A stretch of 64,000 bases of DNA from Sphingomonadales bacterium (GCA_016714795.1 JADKCA010000004.1:1-64000), one strand, 5' to 3'. Numbered from the stretch's first letter, positions 8,820 to 17,222 are shown. Notes: generated by a model not told the origin, from the letters alone. Translations and numbers: made by a program.

Positions 8820-9680
8820 ATGAGCCCTGCTTCTGCCGCTGTGGATGCCAAGATGGACTATCTGGTTCCCACCAGCCGCATCAACCGTCGTTGGTGGGCA
8901 CCGGGCAAAGAATATAATACCGGCGTCTATGAAACCTATCCCGTCACCGTCCGCAATGCGCGGCTGGAGCCCGAGCCGTTTGACATGGATGTTCATGGCT
9001 TTTGTCTGGCGCATCACAAAAGTGCGGTGACCGATTGGGAAGCGGGTGCGGCTGATGCTGGTTCCGCTTATTCGGACGAAGTGGCCGAACTGGTCAAGCG
9101 TATCACCGGAGCAGATCAGGTGTTCAACATGGCCGGTCAGCTCCGCACCTCTGGCAAAACGGGTGCGAAGCTCCAGCCACCCGCCGCCGAAGCGCATGTC
9201 GATTTCACGCCCAAAACGGCGGAGATGGTGGCGCAGCGCATCTATGACGCGCGGATGCCCGACGGGCCGGGCTATGCCCGGTTCATCAGCTTCAGCCTGT
9301 GGCGACCTCTTTCCCCGGCGCCGCAGGACTGGCCTCTGGCCCTGTGCGATTTCCGCAGCGTGCGGGCAGATGAAGGCACGCCCAACACCAAGGTGGATTG
9401 CGACGAAATTCCGGAAGGCGATGCGTTATTCGCCGAGATTCCCGGCGAAGAGAATATGGTCGCCGCCAGCATCTTCTTCCACAATCCGGAGCATCGCTGG
9501 TATTATTATCCGGACATGACGGATGACGAAGTGCTGTTCATCAAATTCTATGATTCAGACCGCAGCCGCGCCTGGCGCTGCCTGCACACCGCCTTTGCCG
9601 ATACCAGCCGCCCCGACGCTATCGAACGCCATTCAATGGAATATCGCGGTATCGCCTATTTCTCGAAAGCCGCTGCATGA
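8820..9680 (+). CDS. CmcJ/NvfI-type (GA4 desaturase-like) oxidoreductase
   Basis: A 286-residue protein of the group containing cephamycin CmcJ, fungal NvfI/AsaB and gibberellin GA4 desaturase, thought to be iron/2-oxoglutarate-type oxygenases or partner proteins. Signatures seen: FDMDVHGFCLAHHKSAVTDW, AHVDFTPKTAEM, SFSLWRPLSPAPQDWPLALC, YYYPDMTDDEVLFIKFYDSD and AWRCLHTAFAD. An AAGGAG site at 8808-8813 supports the start. The stop overlaps the DUF3237 start (ATGA at 9677). A paralogue lies on the other strand at 10179-10973. Substrate unknown; the neighbouring lig genes suggest an aromatic-derived acid. Confidence 0.75.
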   Translation: MSPASAAVDAKMDYLVPTSRINRRWWAPGKEYNTGVYETYPVTVRNARLEPEPFDMDVHGFCLAHHKSAVTDWEAGAADAGSAYSDEVAELVKRITGADQVFNMAGQLRTSGKTGAKLQPPAAEAHVDFTPKTAEMVAQRIYDARMPDGPGYARFISFSLWRPLSPAPQDWPLALCDFRSVRADEGTPNTKVDCDEIPEGDALFAEIPGEENMVAASIFFHNPEHRWYYYPDMTDDEVLFIKFYDSDRSRAWRCLHTAFADTSRPDAIERHSMEYRGIAYFSKAAA

Positions 9681-10174
9681 CATTTTCCACGCTCGACAAT
9701 CCGCATCTGGAATTCGCGTTTGAATGCCGCCTGATGTTCACACGCGTCTTTTCGATTCCCGATATTCACAATGGCGGCTTCCGCTCGGCTGTGCTGGTGG
9801 ATGAAGGGACGTTTGAAGGCCCGCGCCTGCGCGGCCGCGCGGTGCCCAATTCGGGCGGCGACTATGCCCATTTCCGCGCTGATGACACGGCGGTGTTCGA
9901 CGCGCGCTATCTGCTCGAAGTGGATGATGGCACGATCATCTACATGCAGAACAAGGGCTATCTGTGGGGCCGCACCCCCGATGCCATGGCCCGGCTGCGC
10001 GCCTGGGCGTTCGAAGGTGGTGCGCCTGTCGCGCATGAGGATTATTATCTCCGCGCCCAGCCCACCTTCGAAACCCCCAAGGGCAAACATGACTGGATGA
10101 CCCGCCATGTGTTCGTGGGTGTGGGCGAGCGGCGGCCCGACGGCAATTTCGTCCGCTATTTCGCGCTGACGTAA
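9677..10174 (+). CDS. DUF3237 domain protein
   Basis: A 165-residue DUF3237 protein, a small beta-barrel family of unknown function frequent in aromatic and secondary-metabolism gene clusters. Family features: LEFAFECRLMFTRVFSI at the start, GPRLRGRAVPNSGGDY, a DDGTIIYMQNKGYLWG strand and a C-terminal DWMTRHVFVGVG segment. It is translationally coupled to the CmcJ-like gene by a 4-base overlap, which suggests the two act on the same compound. A paralogue lies at 48572-49033. It is convergent with the second CmcJ-like gene. Confidence 0.85.
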   Translation: MTFSTLDNPHLEFAFECRLMFTRVFSIPDIHNGGFRSAVLVDEGTFEGPRLRGRAVPNSGGDYAHFRADDTAVFDARYLLEVDDGTIIYMQNKGYLWGRTPDAMARLRAWAFEGGAPVAHEDYYLRAQPTFETPKGKHDWMTRHVFVGVGERRPDGNFVRYFALT

Positions 10175-10178
10175 GCGG

Positions 10179-10973
10179 TCATTCCCACCAATAGGCAATC
10201 GCCCGCATCTCTATGCTGGCGCGCGGGTGGCAATCTTCGGGCACGAGCGGATTGTCGAACGCGACGTGCGGGATACAATTGCCATATTGTGAATCGCTGG
10301 TCTTGAAGATCAGCGCTTCATCGCGGCTCATCTCCGGATACCAGTGCCAGCGATGGGCGGGGTTGTGCGCGACCAGCCAGCTTTCAAAACCCCATTCGGG
10401 CGCACCGCCCGGCGGATCGAAGAGCGCGTCTGCAATCATGTAATCGGTCTCGCCATTCACCGAACGCGCATCACATACGGCCAGCGGCACATCCTGCGGC
10501 GCGCCGGAAAAGCTGCGCCAGACATTATAATGCGCAAAGCGCCGCCAGCTGCGCCCCTCATGCGGGCCGTTCTGCGCAAAGCCCGCCGCCGTGCCCGCCG
10601 TAATGTCGATATGGGCAAAACGCGCGGGCATGGAGTTATCAAGCGCGCCCGCCAGCTGCGATTTCTCGCCAAAGCGCAAGATGCCGGGGCTGGTGCAGAA
10701 CACCGCATCCGCGCCCGAATGCTCCAGCAACAGCGATATAATCTCCGCCCCATGGAGGGCCGCGACCTGTGCTTTGTCAGCAAAATCGGTGACCGCACTG
10801 ACATGGGGCGCGAGCACGAAGCCCTCCGCGTCGAGCGTGGTCGCCACCCCGCGCGCATCCGCGATGTCCATCGGATGGCCTTCAACCACGACCGTATCCC
10901 GGCTATGATCATTGGCATAGTAACGCTGGCGGAAGTCGGTCCGCGCAGCATAGTTGATGTTTGCGCGAACCAT
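10179..10973 (-). CDS. Second CmcJ/NvfI-type oxidoreductase
   Basis: A 264-residue paralogue of the protein at 8820-9680, with the same order of motifs: VEGHPMDIADARG, FVLAPHVSAVTDF, ARFAHIDITAGTAAGF, NVWRSFSGAPQDVPLAVCDARS, HRWHWYPEMSRDEALIFKT and a final CIPHVAFDNP block. The start at 10973 is chosen because GGGAG lies 9 bp upstream; 10988 is an in-frame alternative. It lies just downstream of ligC on the same strand (about 26 bp), so it may be transcribed with the ligJABC operon. That places this enzyme type directly in the protocatechuate locus. Confidence 0.72.
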   Translation of the reverse strand: MVRANINYAARTDFRQRYYANDHSRDTVVVEGHPMDIADARGVATTLDAEGFVLAPHVSAVTDFADKAQVAALHGAEIISLLLEHSGADAVFCTSPGILRFGEKSQLAGALDNSMPARFAHIDITAGTAAGFAQNGPHEGRSWRRFAHYNVWRSFSGAPQDVPLAVCDARSVNGETDYMIADALFDPPGGAPEWGFESWLVAHNPAHRWHWYPEMSRDEALIFKTSDSQYGNCIPHVAFDNPLVPEDCHPRASIEMRAIAYWWE

Positions 10974-10999
10974 GGCTTCCACTCCCATCTCTCAAACGG

Positions 11000-11935
11000 T
11001 CAGAACTGCAATTCCAGATCGTGCAACACCTTGTAACAGGGCAGGACCTGCTGGACGGACGAATTCGGCTCGCGCCCTTCACGGATCGCGGCGATGAATT
11101 CGCGGTCCTGCAATTCGATGCCGTTCATCGACACCGCGACCTTGCTGACATCAATCTGCTCTTCCTTGCCGTTGAACAGGTCATCATAGCGGGCGATGTA
11201 CGTCGCCGTATCGCCGATATAGCGGAAGAAGGTGCCCAGCGGCCCATCATTGTTGAACGAGAGCGACAGCGTGCAGATAGCCCCTTTCGCGCTCTTCATC
11301 TGGATCGACATATCCATGGCGATGCCCAGCTCCGGATGGTGCGGGCCTTCAATCGCATTCGCCTTCACAATCGGATCAGCCATATAGGCGAACAGGTCCA
11401 CCGTGTGCGCGGCGTGGTGCCACAGCAGATGGTCGGTCCAGCTGCGCGGCTGGCCCTTGGCGTTCATGTTCTTGCGGCGGAAGAAATAGGTCTGCACGTC
11501 CATTTGCTGAATGTTGAACGTGCCCGCATCGATCTGGTTCTTCACAAATTGATGGCTGGGGTTGAAGCGCCGTGTATGGCCGACCATGCAGGTCAGCCCG
11601 GTTTCCTTCTGCACATCCAGCACCGCCTGCGCATCGGCCCAGCTGTCTGCCAGCGGAATTTCCACCTGAACATGCTTGCCCGCCTTCATGCAGGCGATGG
11701 CTTGCTCCGCGTGCATCTGTGTGGGCGTGCAGAGGATCACGGCATCAACATCATCGCGCGCGAGCGCGTCTTCCAGTTCGGTCGAATGATGCTTCGCGCC
11801 ATATTTGGCGGCCACTTCGGCAGCCTGTTCGCCAGTGCGGCTGATGATCGATACGATCTCCACGCCGTCGATCAGCTTCAATCCGTCGAGATGTTTTTCG
11901 CCGAACGCGCCGGCGCCTGCGAGGGCTATTCTCAT
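11000..11935 (-). CDS. ligC: 4-carboxy-2-hydroxymuconate-6-semialdehyde dehydrogenase LigC
   Basis: Gfo/Idh/MocA-type NADP-dependent dehydrogenase of about 311 residues that oxidises the ring-opened product of protocatechuate (in its hemiacetal form) to 2-pyrone-4,6-dicarboxylate. The N-terminal Rossmann motif is GAGAFGEKH, and the sequence strongly matches the remembered Sphingobium LigC (AGAGAFGEKHLDGLK, VVSIISR, CMVGHTRRFNPSHQF). ATG at 11935 is preferred to a TTG three bases upstream. Its ribosome-binding site (GGGGAGAGGG) is the edge of a palindromic repeat. It is the fourth gene of the ligJ-ligA-ligB-ligC run. Confidence 0.93.
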   Translation of the reverse strand: MRIALAGAGAFGEKHLDGLKLIDGVEIVSIISRTGEQAAEVAAKYGAKHHSTELEDALARDDVDAVILCTPTQMHAEQAIACMKAGKHVQVEIPLADSWADAQAVLDVQKETGLTCMVGHTRRFNPSHQFVKNQIDAGTFNIQQMDVQTYFFRRKNMNAKGQPRSWTDHLLWHHAAHTVDLFAYMADPIVKANAIEGPHHPELGIAMDMSIQMKSAKGAICTLSLSFNNDGPLGTFFRYIGDTATYIARYDDLFNGKEEQIDVSKVAVSMNGIELQDREFIAAIREGREPNSSVQQVLPCYKVLHDLELQF

Positions 11936-11940
11936 CAATA

Positions 11941-12060
11941 TCTCCCTCTCCCCTTCAGGGGAGAGGGCCGGGGAGAGGGGGCTGTCCGCCCGGCCCTATG
12001 TTGAAACAATGCGGAAGAGGACAGCCCCCTCTCCCAACCCTCTCCCCTGAAGGGGAGAGG
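11941..12060. repeat. Palindromic repeat, CTCTCCCC type, between ligB and ligC
   Basis: Long inverted repeat with arms of about 42 bases (11944-11986 and 12019-12060), each containing its own CTCTCCCCTTCAGGGGAGAG palindrome. A second copy lies between dnaK and dnaJ (42211-42327). In both places the element edge supplies the purine-rich ribosome-binding site of the next gene. Confidence 0.85.
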
Positions 12061-12070
12061 ACTAAATCAC

Positions 12071-12910
12071 TCAGGCAGGCGCCAGCACGATATGCCCGAT
12101 CGCCGTGTTGCTGCACGGAATGTGGTAATGCCGGTGCAACCGCTTGACCTTCTGGCCCAGCGCGCCGCGCATGATGAGCCACATCACCATTTCGATGCCC
12201 TCGCTGCCGGTTTCGCGCAGATATTCGATATGCGGAATGTGGCGCACGTCGTCATTGTCGGCTTCAAGCGCGTCGAGGAATTTATTGTCCCACTCACGGT
12301 TCAAAAGCCCCGCGCGCGGCCCCTGCAACTGATGGCTCATCCCGCCTGTGCCCCAGATCTGGACGTTGAGATCTTCAGGGAAGCTCTCGACGGCGCGGGC
12401 AATCGCCTCACCCAGCGCCCAGCAGCGATTGCCCGACGGCACGGGGTAAGTGACAACATTCACCGCAAGCGGCACCACCTTGCACGGCCATTTTTCCGGC
12501 TGGCCGAACATCATGCTCATCGGCACGGTCAGGCCGTGATCGACGTCCATCTCATTGATGATGGTCATATCGAACTCGTCAAGGATCAGGCTCTGCGCGA
12601 TGTGCCAGGCGAGGTCAGCATGCCCCTCGACATCAGGCACATTGCGCGGACCCCAGCCTTCATCGGCGGGCTTGTAACTTTCGCCGCAGCCAATCGCGAA
12701 GGTCGGGATGATGTTCGCATCAAATGCCGAGGCGTGGTCGTTATAGACGAGGATGACGACATCGGGCTTTTCAGCCTTCTCCCATTCGCGCGTCCATTCA
12801 TAGCCCGCGAAGATCGGGCCGAAATAATCGTCCTGCCATTTCCCCTGATCCACAGCGACGCCCAGCAAAGGCACATGGCTGGAGCCGACACCGGCGGTAA
12901 TTTTGGCCAT
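12071..12910 (-). CDS. ligB: Protocatechuate 4,5-dioxygenase beta subunit LigB
   Basis: Catalytic subunit of the class III extradiol dioxygenase that opens the protocatechuate ring between carbons 4 and 5. Visible active-site residues: His12 (GSSHVPLLG), His59 (YNDHASAF), a likely acid/base His near 193 (GTGGMSHQLQGP) and a C-terminal Glu (EYLRETGSEGIEMVMW). At 279 residues it is near the known length (302 in Sphingobium as recalled). The start at 12910 has a strong AAAGGAGGT site inside the end of ligA, and the genes are one base apart, implying coupled subunit synthesis. Confidence 0.96.
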   Translation of the reverse strand: MAKITAGVGSSHVPLLGVAVDQGKWQDDYFGPIFAGYEWTREWEKAEKPDVVILVYNDHASAFDANIIPTFAIGCGESYKPADEGWGPRNVPDVEGHADLAWHIAQSLILDEFDMTIINEMDVDHGLTVPMSMMFGQPEKWPCKVVPLAVNVVTYPVPSGNRCWALGEAIARAVESFPEDLNVQIWGTGGMSHQLQGPRAGLLNREWDNKFLDALEADNDDVRHIPHIEYLRETGSEGIEMVMWLIMRGALGQKVKRLHRHYHIPCSNTAIGHIVLAPA

Positions 12911-12911
12911 G

Positions 12912-13316
12912 TCAGTAACCTCCTTTAATGGAACGATTGCCTTCGGGCGAGCGACCACCCTTCAGCATCATGTCGCGATATTCGGGGAAGCTGTATTCGG
13001 TCATGGTCGAGACTGCTTCGGCGAAGCTCAGGCCATCAGTCGAAAACAACTTGGAGAGGAAATAGACATTGCCGCCCAGATCGAGCAGCGTGTTGTAATC
13101 GCGCGCGAGCAGCGCTTGCTTCGCCTCTTCTGAGATTTTCCACTCATCAAGATAGGCGCGTTCATTGGCCTTGAAGCGTTCGCGATTGTCGCCCTTCATC
13201 AGGCTCATCGCAAACTGGTTGATCCAATACCCCTTGCGCGCCCGCGCCGCCGTGTAAATGCGCGTGCCGGGGATATCCTCCAGCTCGGCGAGGTATTCGT
13301 GGATATTCTGTTTCAT
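12912..13316 (-). CDS. ligA: Protocatechuate 4,5-dioxygenase alpha subunit LigA
   Basis: Small structural subunit (134 residues) of LigAB; it forms the lid over the LigB active site. The sequence follows known LigA closely: DIPGTRIYTAARARKGY, NQFAMSLMKGDNRERF, GGNVYFLSKLFSTDG and the C-terminal GGRSP...RSIKGGY. The ATG at 13316 is chosen because GGAGG sits 9 bases upstream; an ATG two codons earlier is too close to it. A palindromic repeat (13348-13412) separates it from ligJ. Confidence 0.95.
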   Translation of the reverse strand: MKQNIHEYLAELEDIPGTRIYTAARARKGYWINQFAMSLMKGDNRERFKANERAYLDEWKISEEAKQALLARDYNTLLDLGGNVYFLSKLFSTDGLSFAEAVSTMTEYSFPEYRDMMLKGGRSPEGNRSIKGGY

Positions 13317-13347
13317 GGTCATTCTCCTCCCGAAGGGAATGAAACCC

Positions 13348-13412
13348 TTCGCGCCTTTGCGCCTTTGCGCGAGAAAATAATTTGGTTCGCGCAAAGGCGC
13401 AAAGGCGCAAAG
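13348..13412. repeat. Palindromic repeat, GCGCAAAGGCGCAAAG type
   Basis: Inverted repeat of about 26-base arms (13348-13373 and 13387-13412) made of GCGCAAAG/CTTTGCGC units around an AT-rich loop. It lies between ligJ and ligA. A second copy lies between ligU and ligI (17237-17301). Confidence 0.85.
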
Positions 13413-13419
13413 AAATTCA

Positions 13420-14436
13420 TCAAAGCCCCTTCGCCTTTAGTTGCGCATCCAGTCGCGGAAACACCCGCCGCGCATTGCCTTCGAAGATCGCCGCACGCTC
13501 CGCGTCCGTTATGTCGAGCGCATCAACATAACGCTTGGTGTCGTCGAAATAGAAGCCCGTGGTCGGATCGATGCCGCGCACCGCGCCGACCATTTCGCTG
13601 CCGAACAATATGTTCTTGTTCTCGATCACATCGGCCAGCAAATTGATGCCCGGCTGGTGATAGACGCAGGTATCGAAGAACACATTGTTCATCAGATGGC
13701 CTGACAGATCGGGCTTTTTGAGCATGTCCGCCAGCCCGCGATACCGCCCCCAATGATAGGGCACAGCGCCGCCGCCATGCGGGATGATGAAGCGCAGATT
13801 GGGGAAGCGGCTGAACAGATCCCCTTCGAGCAACTGCATGAACGCAATCGTGTCCGCTGCGATATAATACGCCCCCGTCGCGTGCATCGCCGGATTGCAA
13901 CTGCCGGAAACGTGGATCATCGCGGGCACATCGAGATCGCACATCGCCTCGTAGAAGGGAAACCAATATGCGTCGGTCAGCGGCGGATGCTCGAAGTGTC
14001 CGCCGCCCGGATCGGGGTTCAGATTGCAGCCGATAAAGCCCATATCCACACAGCGCTTCAGCTCCGCGATGGAAGACGTGAGATCGGCTTTGGGCGATTG
14101 CGGCAACATGCACACACCTGCAAAAGTCTCCGGATAGAGACCAACCACGCGCGCGATCAGATCATTGCAGACCTGCGCCCATTTGACCGCAACCGACTGA
14201 TCGCCGACATGCGGGGCCATGGTGGAAGCGCGGGGGCTGAAGATCGTCATGTCCGCGCCGCGTTCTTTCACAAGGCGCAACTGGTTCGCCTCGATGGTCT
14301 CGCGAATCTCATCGTCGGAGATGACGGGATAAGGCGGGCATTCCGTGCCAGCCTTGAACGCCGCCTTCTGCTCCTCGCGCCAAGCGTCATGCGCCTTGGG
14401 CAACACGGTATAATGGCCGTGGCAATCGATGATCAT
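13420..14436 (-). CDS. ligJ: 4-oxalomesaconate hydratase LigJ
   Basis: Amidohydrolase-2 family enzyme (338 residues) that hydrates 4-oxalomesaconate to 4-carboxy-4-hydroxy-2-oxoadipate. Metal-site motifs are DCHGHYT (His6, His8), MIHVSGSC, IIPHGGG and ILFGSEM. The sequence matches known LigJ very well (ADMTIFSPRAS, APHVGDQSVA, NPDPGGGHFEHPPLTD). It starts four bases inside the end of the DUF1932 gene, so it is the second gene of the leftward lig operon. Confidence 0.95.
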   Translation of the reverse strand: MIIDCHGHYTVLPKAHDAWREEQKAAFKAGTECPPYPVISDDEIRETIEANQLRLVKERGADMTIFSPRASTMAPHVGDQSVAVKWAQVCNDLIARVVGLYPETFAGVCMLPQSPKADLTSSIAELKRCVDMGFIGCNLNPDPGGGHFEHPPLTDAYWFPFYEAMCDLDVPAMIHVSGSCNPAMHATGAYYIAADTIAFMQLLEGDLFSRFPNLRFIIPHGGGAVPYHWGRYRGLADMLKKPDLSGHLMNNVFFDTCVYHQPGINLLADVIENKNILFGSEMVGAVRGIDPTTGFYFDDTKRYVDALDITDAERAAIFEGNARRVFPRLDAQLKAKGL

Positions 14437-15263
14437 GCTTTCAACCTCTCCAGTTTCGCATCCAGCCCTTCAGGGGGATTCTTCACCCCCAGCCCGCCAA
14501 TCTGCGCCTGCCGTTCCACCGTGCCGCGCGTCATCAGGGCGGCAACGCCCAGATCTTCCAGCGTCTTCACCACTTCGGCCATTTCGGCCGAGCGGCGCAC
14601 GCCATGCACCATCATCCGGTCCAGCCGGTAATCCGCACCGCTGGACCAGTCATTGCCAAAGCTGCCCAGCACATCGTCGGTTACGCCTGCGGCCTCGCAC
14701 GCCAGCAGGCATTCGGCGGTCAGCGCCTCGACGCCCTTATACATCACGGAACGCAGCATCTTGATGGTGGAGGCCCGGCCCACATCTTCGCCCACGATCC
14801 GCAACTTGGTGAAGCCTAAAGCCGTCAGCGCGACTTGCCCGGCCTGCGCGTGCGGGCCGGAGAGGAAGAGCGGCACACCCAGCCGCGCCGGATTGACCGG
14901 GGCCATCACCGCCACGTCCACGTATCGCCCGCCTGCCGCCTCGATCGCCTTGGCCGCTGCGCGCTTGGTGTTGGGGGCGACCGAATTCATGTCGAAAAAC
15001 AGCGCGCCGCGCGCAATATGCTGCGCGGCATTGTCTGCAACATCAAGCGCCGCATCCGCCGTCACAAGGCTGAGGATCGTGGGCGCCTGGCGGATGGACT
15101 CTGCAGCGGAAGCGCAAGAAACAACGCCCGCCTCTTCAAAGGCGGGGCCTTTGTCCTCAATGTCGAACACATGGGCGTTTTCTTCCCATCCGCCAGCACG
15201 GGCAAACGTGAAGCCGGCCTCTCCGAAACCGATGATGGCAATAGTCTGAACGTGGTCGGTCAT
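14433..15263 (-). CDS. NAD(P)-dependent oxidoreductase with DUF1932 C-terminus
   Basis: A 276-residue protein with an N-terminal Rossmann domain of the 3-hydroxyisobutyrate/6-phosphogluconate dehydrogenase type (IIGFGEAGFTFAR) and a DUF1932 helical C-terminal domain (TIKMLRSVMYKGVEAL is the conserved catalytic-helix segment, with a Lys). It is the first gene of the leftward lig operon, overlaps ligJ by four bases and faces the shared operator. It is not one of the standard LigA/B/C/I/J/K/U enzymes; a side-reaction or alternative dehydrogenase role is plausible but unproven. Confidence 0.85.
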   Translation of the reverse strand: MTDHVQTIAIIGFGEAGFTFARAGGWEENAHVFDIEDKGPAFEEAGVVSCASAAESIRQAPTILSLVTADAALDVADNAAQHIARGALFFDMNSVAPNTKRAAAKAIEAAGGRYVDVAVMAPVNPARLGVPLFLSGPHAQAGQVALTALGFTKLRIVGEDVGRASTIKMLRSVMYKGVEALTAECLLACEAAGVTDDVLGSFGNDWSSGADYRLDRMMVHGVRRSAEMAEVVKTLEDLGVAALMTRGTVERQAQIGGLGVKNPPEGLDAKLERLKA

Positions 15264-15283
15264 TGCGGCGGGCCTATAAAGAC

Positions 15284-15300
15284 TGTATGCGACACATACA
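15284..15300. promoter_or_regulatory. Operator TGTATG-N5-CATACA in lig divergent promoter
   Basis: Perfect 6-bp inverted repeat TGTATG-CGACA-CATACA in the 120-bp region between the two divergent lig operons. The core GTATG-N5-CATAC recurs at 55504-55518 and 60040-60054, each time in a divergent promoter and each followed by CATACAA. The regulator binding it is not identified. Confidence 0.6.
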
Positions 15301-15383
15301 AGTTAATCCCTGCCCTGAACCCGCACCCCTTGCGCGGCGCTACACGTTGCGACATCAGGAGCAGCCAAACAAGGAGCCTAGCC

Positions 15384-16058
15384 ATGTCCGGAATCGTCGT
15401 CCAGAACATCGAACGGGCCGCGCCCGATGTGATTGCCGATCTGGAAAGTTGCGGCGTCTCCACCGTGCATGAAGCGCAGGGCCGCACCGGGCTGCTCGCC
15501 TCTTATATGCGCCCGATTTATTCGGGTGCGCGGATTGCAGGCAGTGCCGTGACGATCTCCGCCCCTCCGGGTGACAACTGGATGGTGCATGTCGCCATCG
15601 AGCAGTTGAAAGCGGGCGACATTCTCGTGATCGCGCCGACCTCCCCTTGCGAAGACGGCTATTTCGGCGATCTGCTCGCCACGTCAGCGCAGGCGCGCGG
15701 GTGCAAGGGGCTGATCATCAACGCGGGCATCCGCGACGTGCGCGATCTGACCGAAATGAATTTTCCCGTCTGGTCCAAGGCCGTATTCGCGCAAGGCACG
15801 ATCAAGGCCTCGCTCGGTTCGGTCAACGTGCCAGTGGTATGCGCCGGTGCGCCGATCAATGCGGGCGATGTCATCGTGGCCGATGATGACGGCGTGGTCG
15901 TTGTACCCCGCGAGAAGGCCGCAGAGGTGGCGAAAGCCGCCAAGGCGCGCGAGGCCAATGAGGCCGACAAGCGCGAGCGGCTGGGCAAGGGCGAATTGGG
16001 GCTCGATATGTACAAGATGCGCGAGAAGCTGGCCGAGATGGGGCTGAAATATGTGTGA
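15384..16058 (+). CDS. ligK: 4-carboxy-4-hydroxy-2-oxoadipate aldolase LigK
   Basis: RraA-like class II aldolase (224 residues) splitting 4-carboxy-4-hydroxy-2-oxoadipate to pyruvate and oxaloacetate, the final step of the 4,5-cleavage pathway. Features: GVSTVHEAQGRTGL, GDILVIAPTSPCEDGYFGDLL, the metal/phosphate region NAGIRDVRDL, and ADDDGVVVVPREKA. The start at 15384 has AAGGAG at 15371-15376; the reading frame is open far upstream but that part overlaps the divergent gene. First gene of the rightward lig operon. Confidence 0.94.
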   Translation: MSGIVVQNIERAAPDVIADLESCGVSTVHEAQGRTGLLASYMRPIYSGARIAGSAVTISAPPGDNWMVHVAIEQLKAGDILVIAPTSPCEDGYFGDLLATSAQARGCKGLIINAGIRDVRDLTEMNFPVWSKAVFAQGTIKASLGSVNVPVVCAGAPINAGDVIVADDDGVVVVPREKAAEVAKAAKAREANEADKRERLGKGELGLDMYKMREKLAEMGLKYV

Positions 16059-16064
16059 GCGCCA

Positions 16065-16156
16065 CGTCATGCTGAACTTGTTTCAGCATCCATGCCTCAC
16101 CCTTCGCGTGCATGGGCAAATTGAGGCATGGACCCTGAAACAAGTTCAGGGTGACG
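16065..16156. repeat. Palindromic repeat, CTGAACTTGTTTCAG type
   Basis: Inverted repeat with about 34-base arms (16065-16098 and 16123-16156) matching at nearly all positions, around a 24-base loop. It lies between ligK and ligU and is a distinct family from the other palindromic repeats in the window. Confidence 0.85.
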
Positions 16157-16163
16157 GATTCTC

Positions 16164-17222
16164 ATGCTTATGACCTCCGCACCAGCCATGTGGATGCGCG
16201 GCGGCACGTCCAAGGGCGGCTATTTCCTGCGCGACGACCTCCCCGCCGAGACCGCTGCGCGCGATGCGTTCCTGCTCGCTGTCATGGGCTCACCCGATCC
16301 CAACCAGATCGACGGCATGGGCGGCGCCGACCCGCTGACCAGCAAAGTGGCCGTGGTGAGCAAATCCGCGCGCGATGGCGTGGATGTCGATTATCTCTTT
16401 CTTCAAGTCTTCGTTGACCAAGCGATTGTCACCGACGCGCAGAATTGCGGCAACATCCTCGCAGGTGTCGGCCCTTTCGCCATTGAGCGCGGGCTGGTGG
16501 CGGCAACGGCGGATGAGACCAACGTCTCCATTTACATGGAGAATACCGGCCAGATCGCCGTCGCCACGGTGCAGACGCCGGGCGGGGTTGTCACCTATGC
16601 CGGAGACGCGAAGATTGACGGCGTGCCCGGCGCTCATGCGCCGGTTCCGCTGGAGTTTCGCGACACGGCGGGCTCGTCTTGCGGGGCCTTGCTCCCCAGC
16701 GGGAATGCGGTGGATATCGTCAACGGCGTCCCCGTCACACTGATCGACAATGGCATGCCCTGCGTGGTGATGAAGGCGGTTGATGTCGGCATCACCGGCA
16801 CCGAAGATCGCGACTGGCTCGACGCGAACACCGAACTCAAGACCCGCATAGAAGCGATCCGGCTGGCGGTTGGGGAGCGGATGAATCTGGGCGATGTTAA
16901 AGAAAAATCCGTGCCCAAGATGATGCTCGTCTCGCCCCCACGAAACGGCGGCGCGGTGACGGTGCGCAGCTTCATCCCCCACCGCGCCCACGCGACCATC
17001 GGCGTGCTCGGTGCCGTGAGCGTGGCGACAGCGTGCCTGATCCCCGGCTCACCAGCAGCAGAAGTCGCGGATATCCCAGAGGGGAGCCGCAAGACTTTGT
17101 CAGTCGAGCATCCCACCGGCGAAATGAGCTGCGTGCTGGAACTGGATGAAAGCGGCGCGGTGAAGAGCGCAGCATTGCTGCGGACAGCCCGCAAATTGAT
17201 GGACGGAGTGGTATTCGGATGA
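16164..17222 (+). CDS. ligU: 4-oxalomesaconate tautomerase LigU (PrpF family)
   Basis: PrpF/diaminopimelate-epimerase-fold isomerase (352 residues). In sphingomonads LigU isomerises 4-oxalomesaconate between double-bond forms so that LigJ can hydrate it. Family motifs: MWMRGGTSKGGYF near the start, GADPLTSKVAVVS, TDAQNCGNILAGVGPFAIE and later ERMNLGDV...PKMMLVSPP. Context between ligK and ligI supports the assignment. No clear ribosome-binding site; an ATG two codons later is an alternative. Confidence 0.92.
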   Translation: MLMTSAPAMWMRGGTSKGGYFLRDDLPAETAARDAFLLAVMGSPDPNQIDGMGGADPLTSKVAVVSKSARDGVDVDYLFLQVFVDQAIVTDAQNCGNILAGVGPFAIERGLVAATADETNVSIYMENTGQIAVATVQTPGGVVTYAGDAKIDGVPGAHAPVPLEFRDTAGSSCGALLPSGNAVDIVNGVPVTLIDNGMPCVVMKAVDVGITGTEDRDWLDANTELKTRIEAIRLAVGERMNLGDVKEKSVPKMMLVSPPRNGGAVTVRSFIPHRAHATIGVLGAVSVATACLIPGSPAAEVADIPEGSRKTLSVEHPTGEMSCVLELDESGAVKSAALLRTARKLMDGVVFG

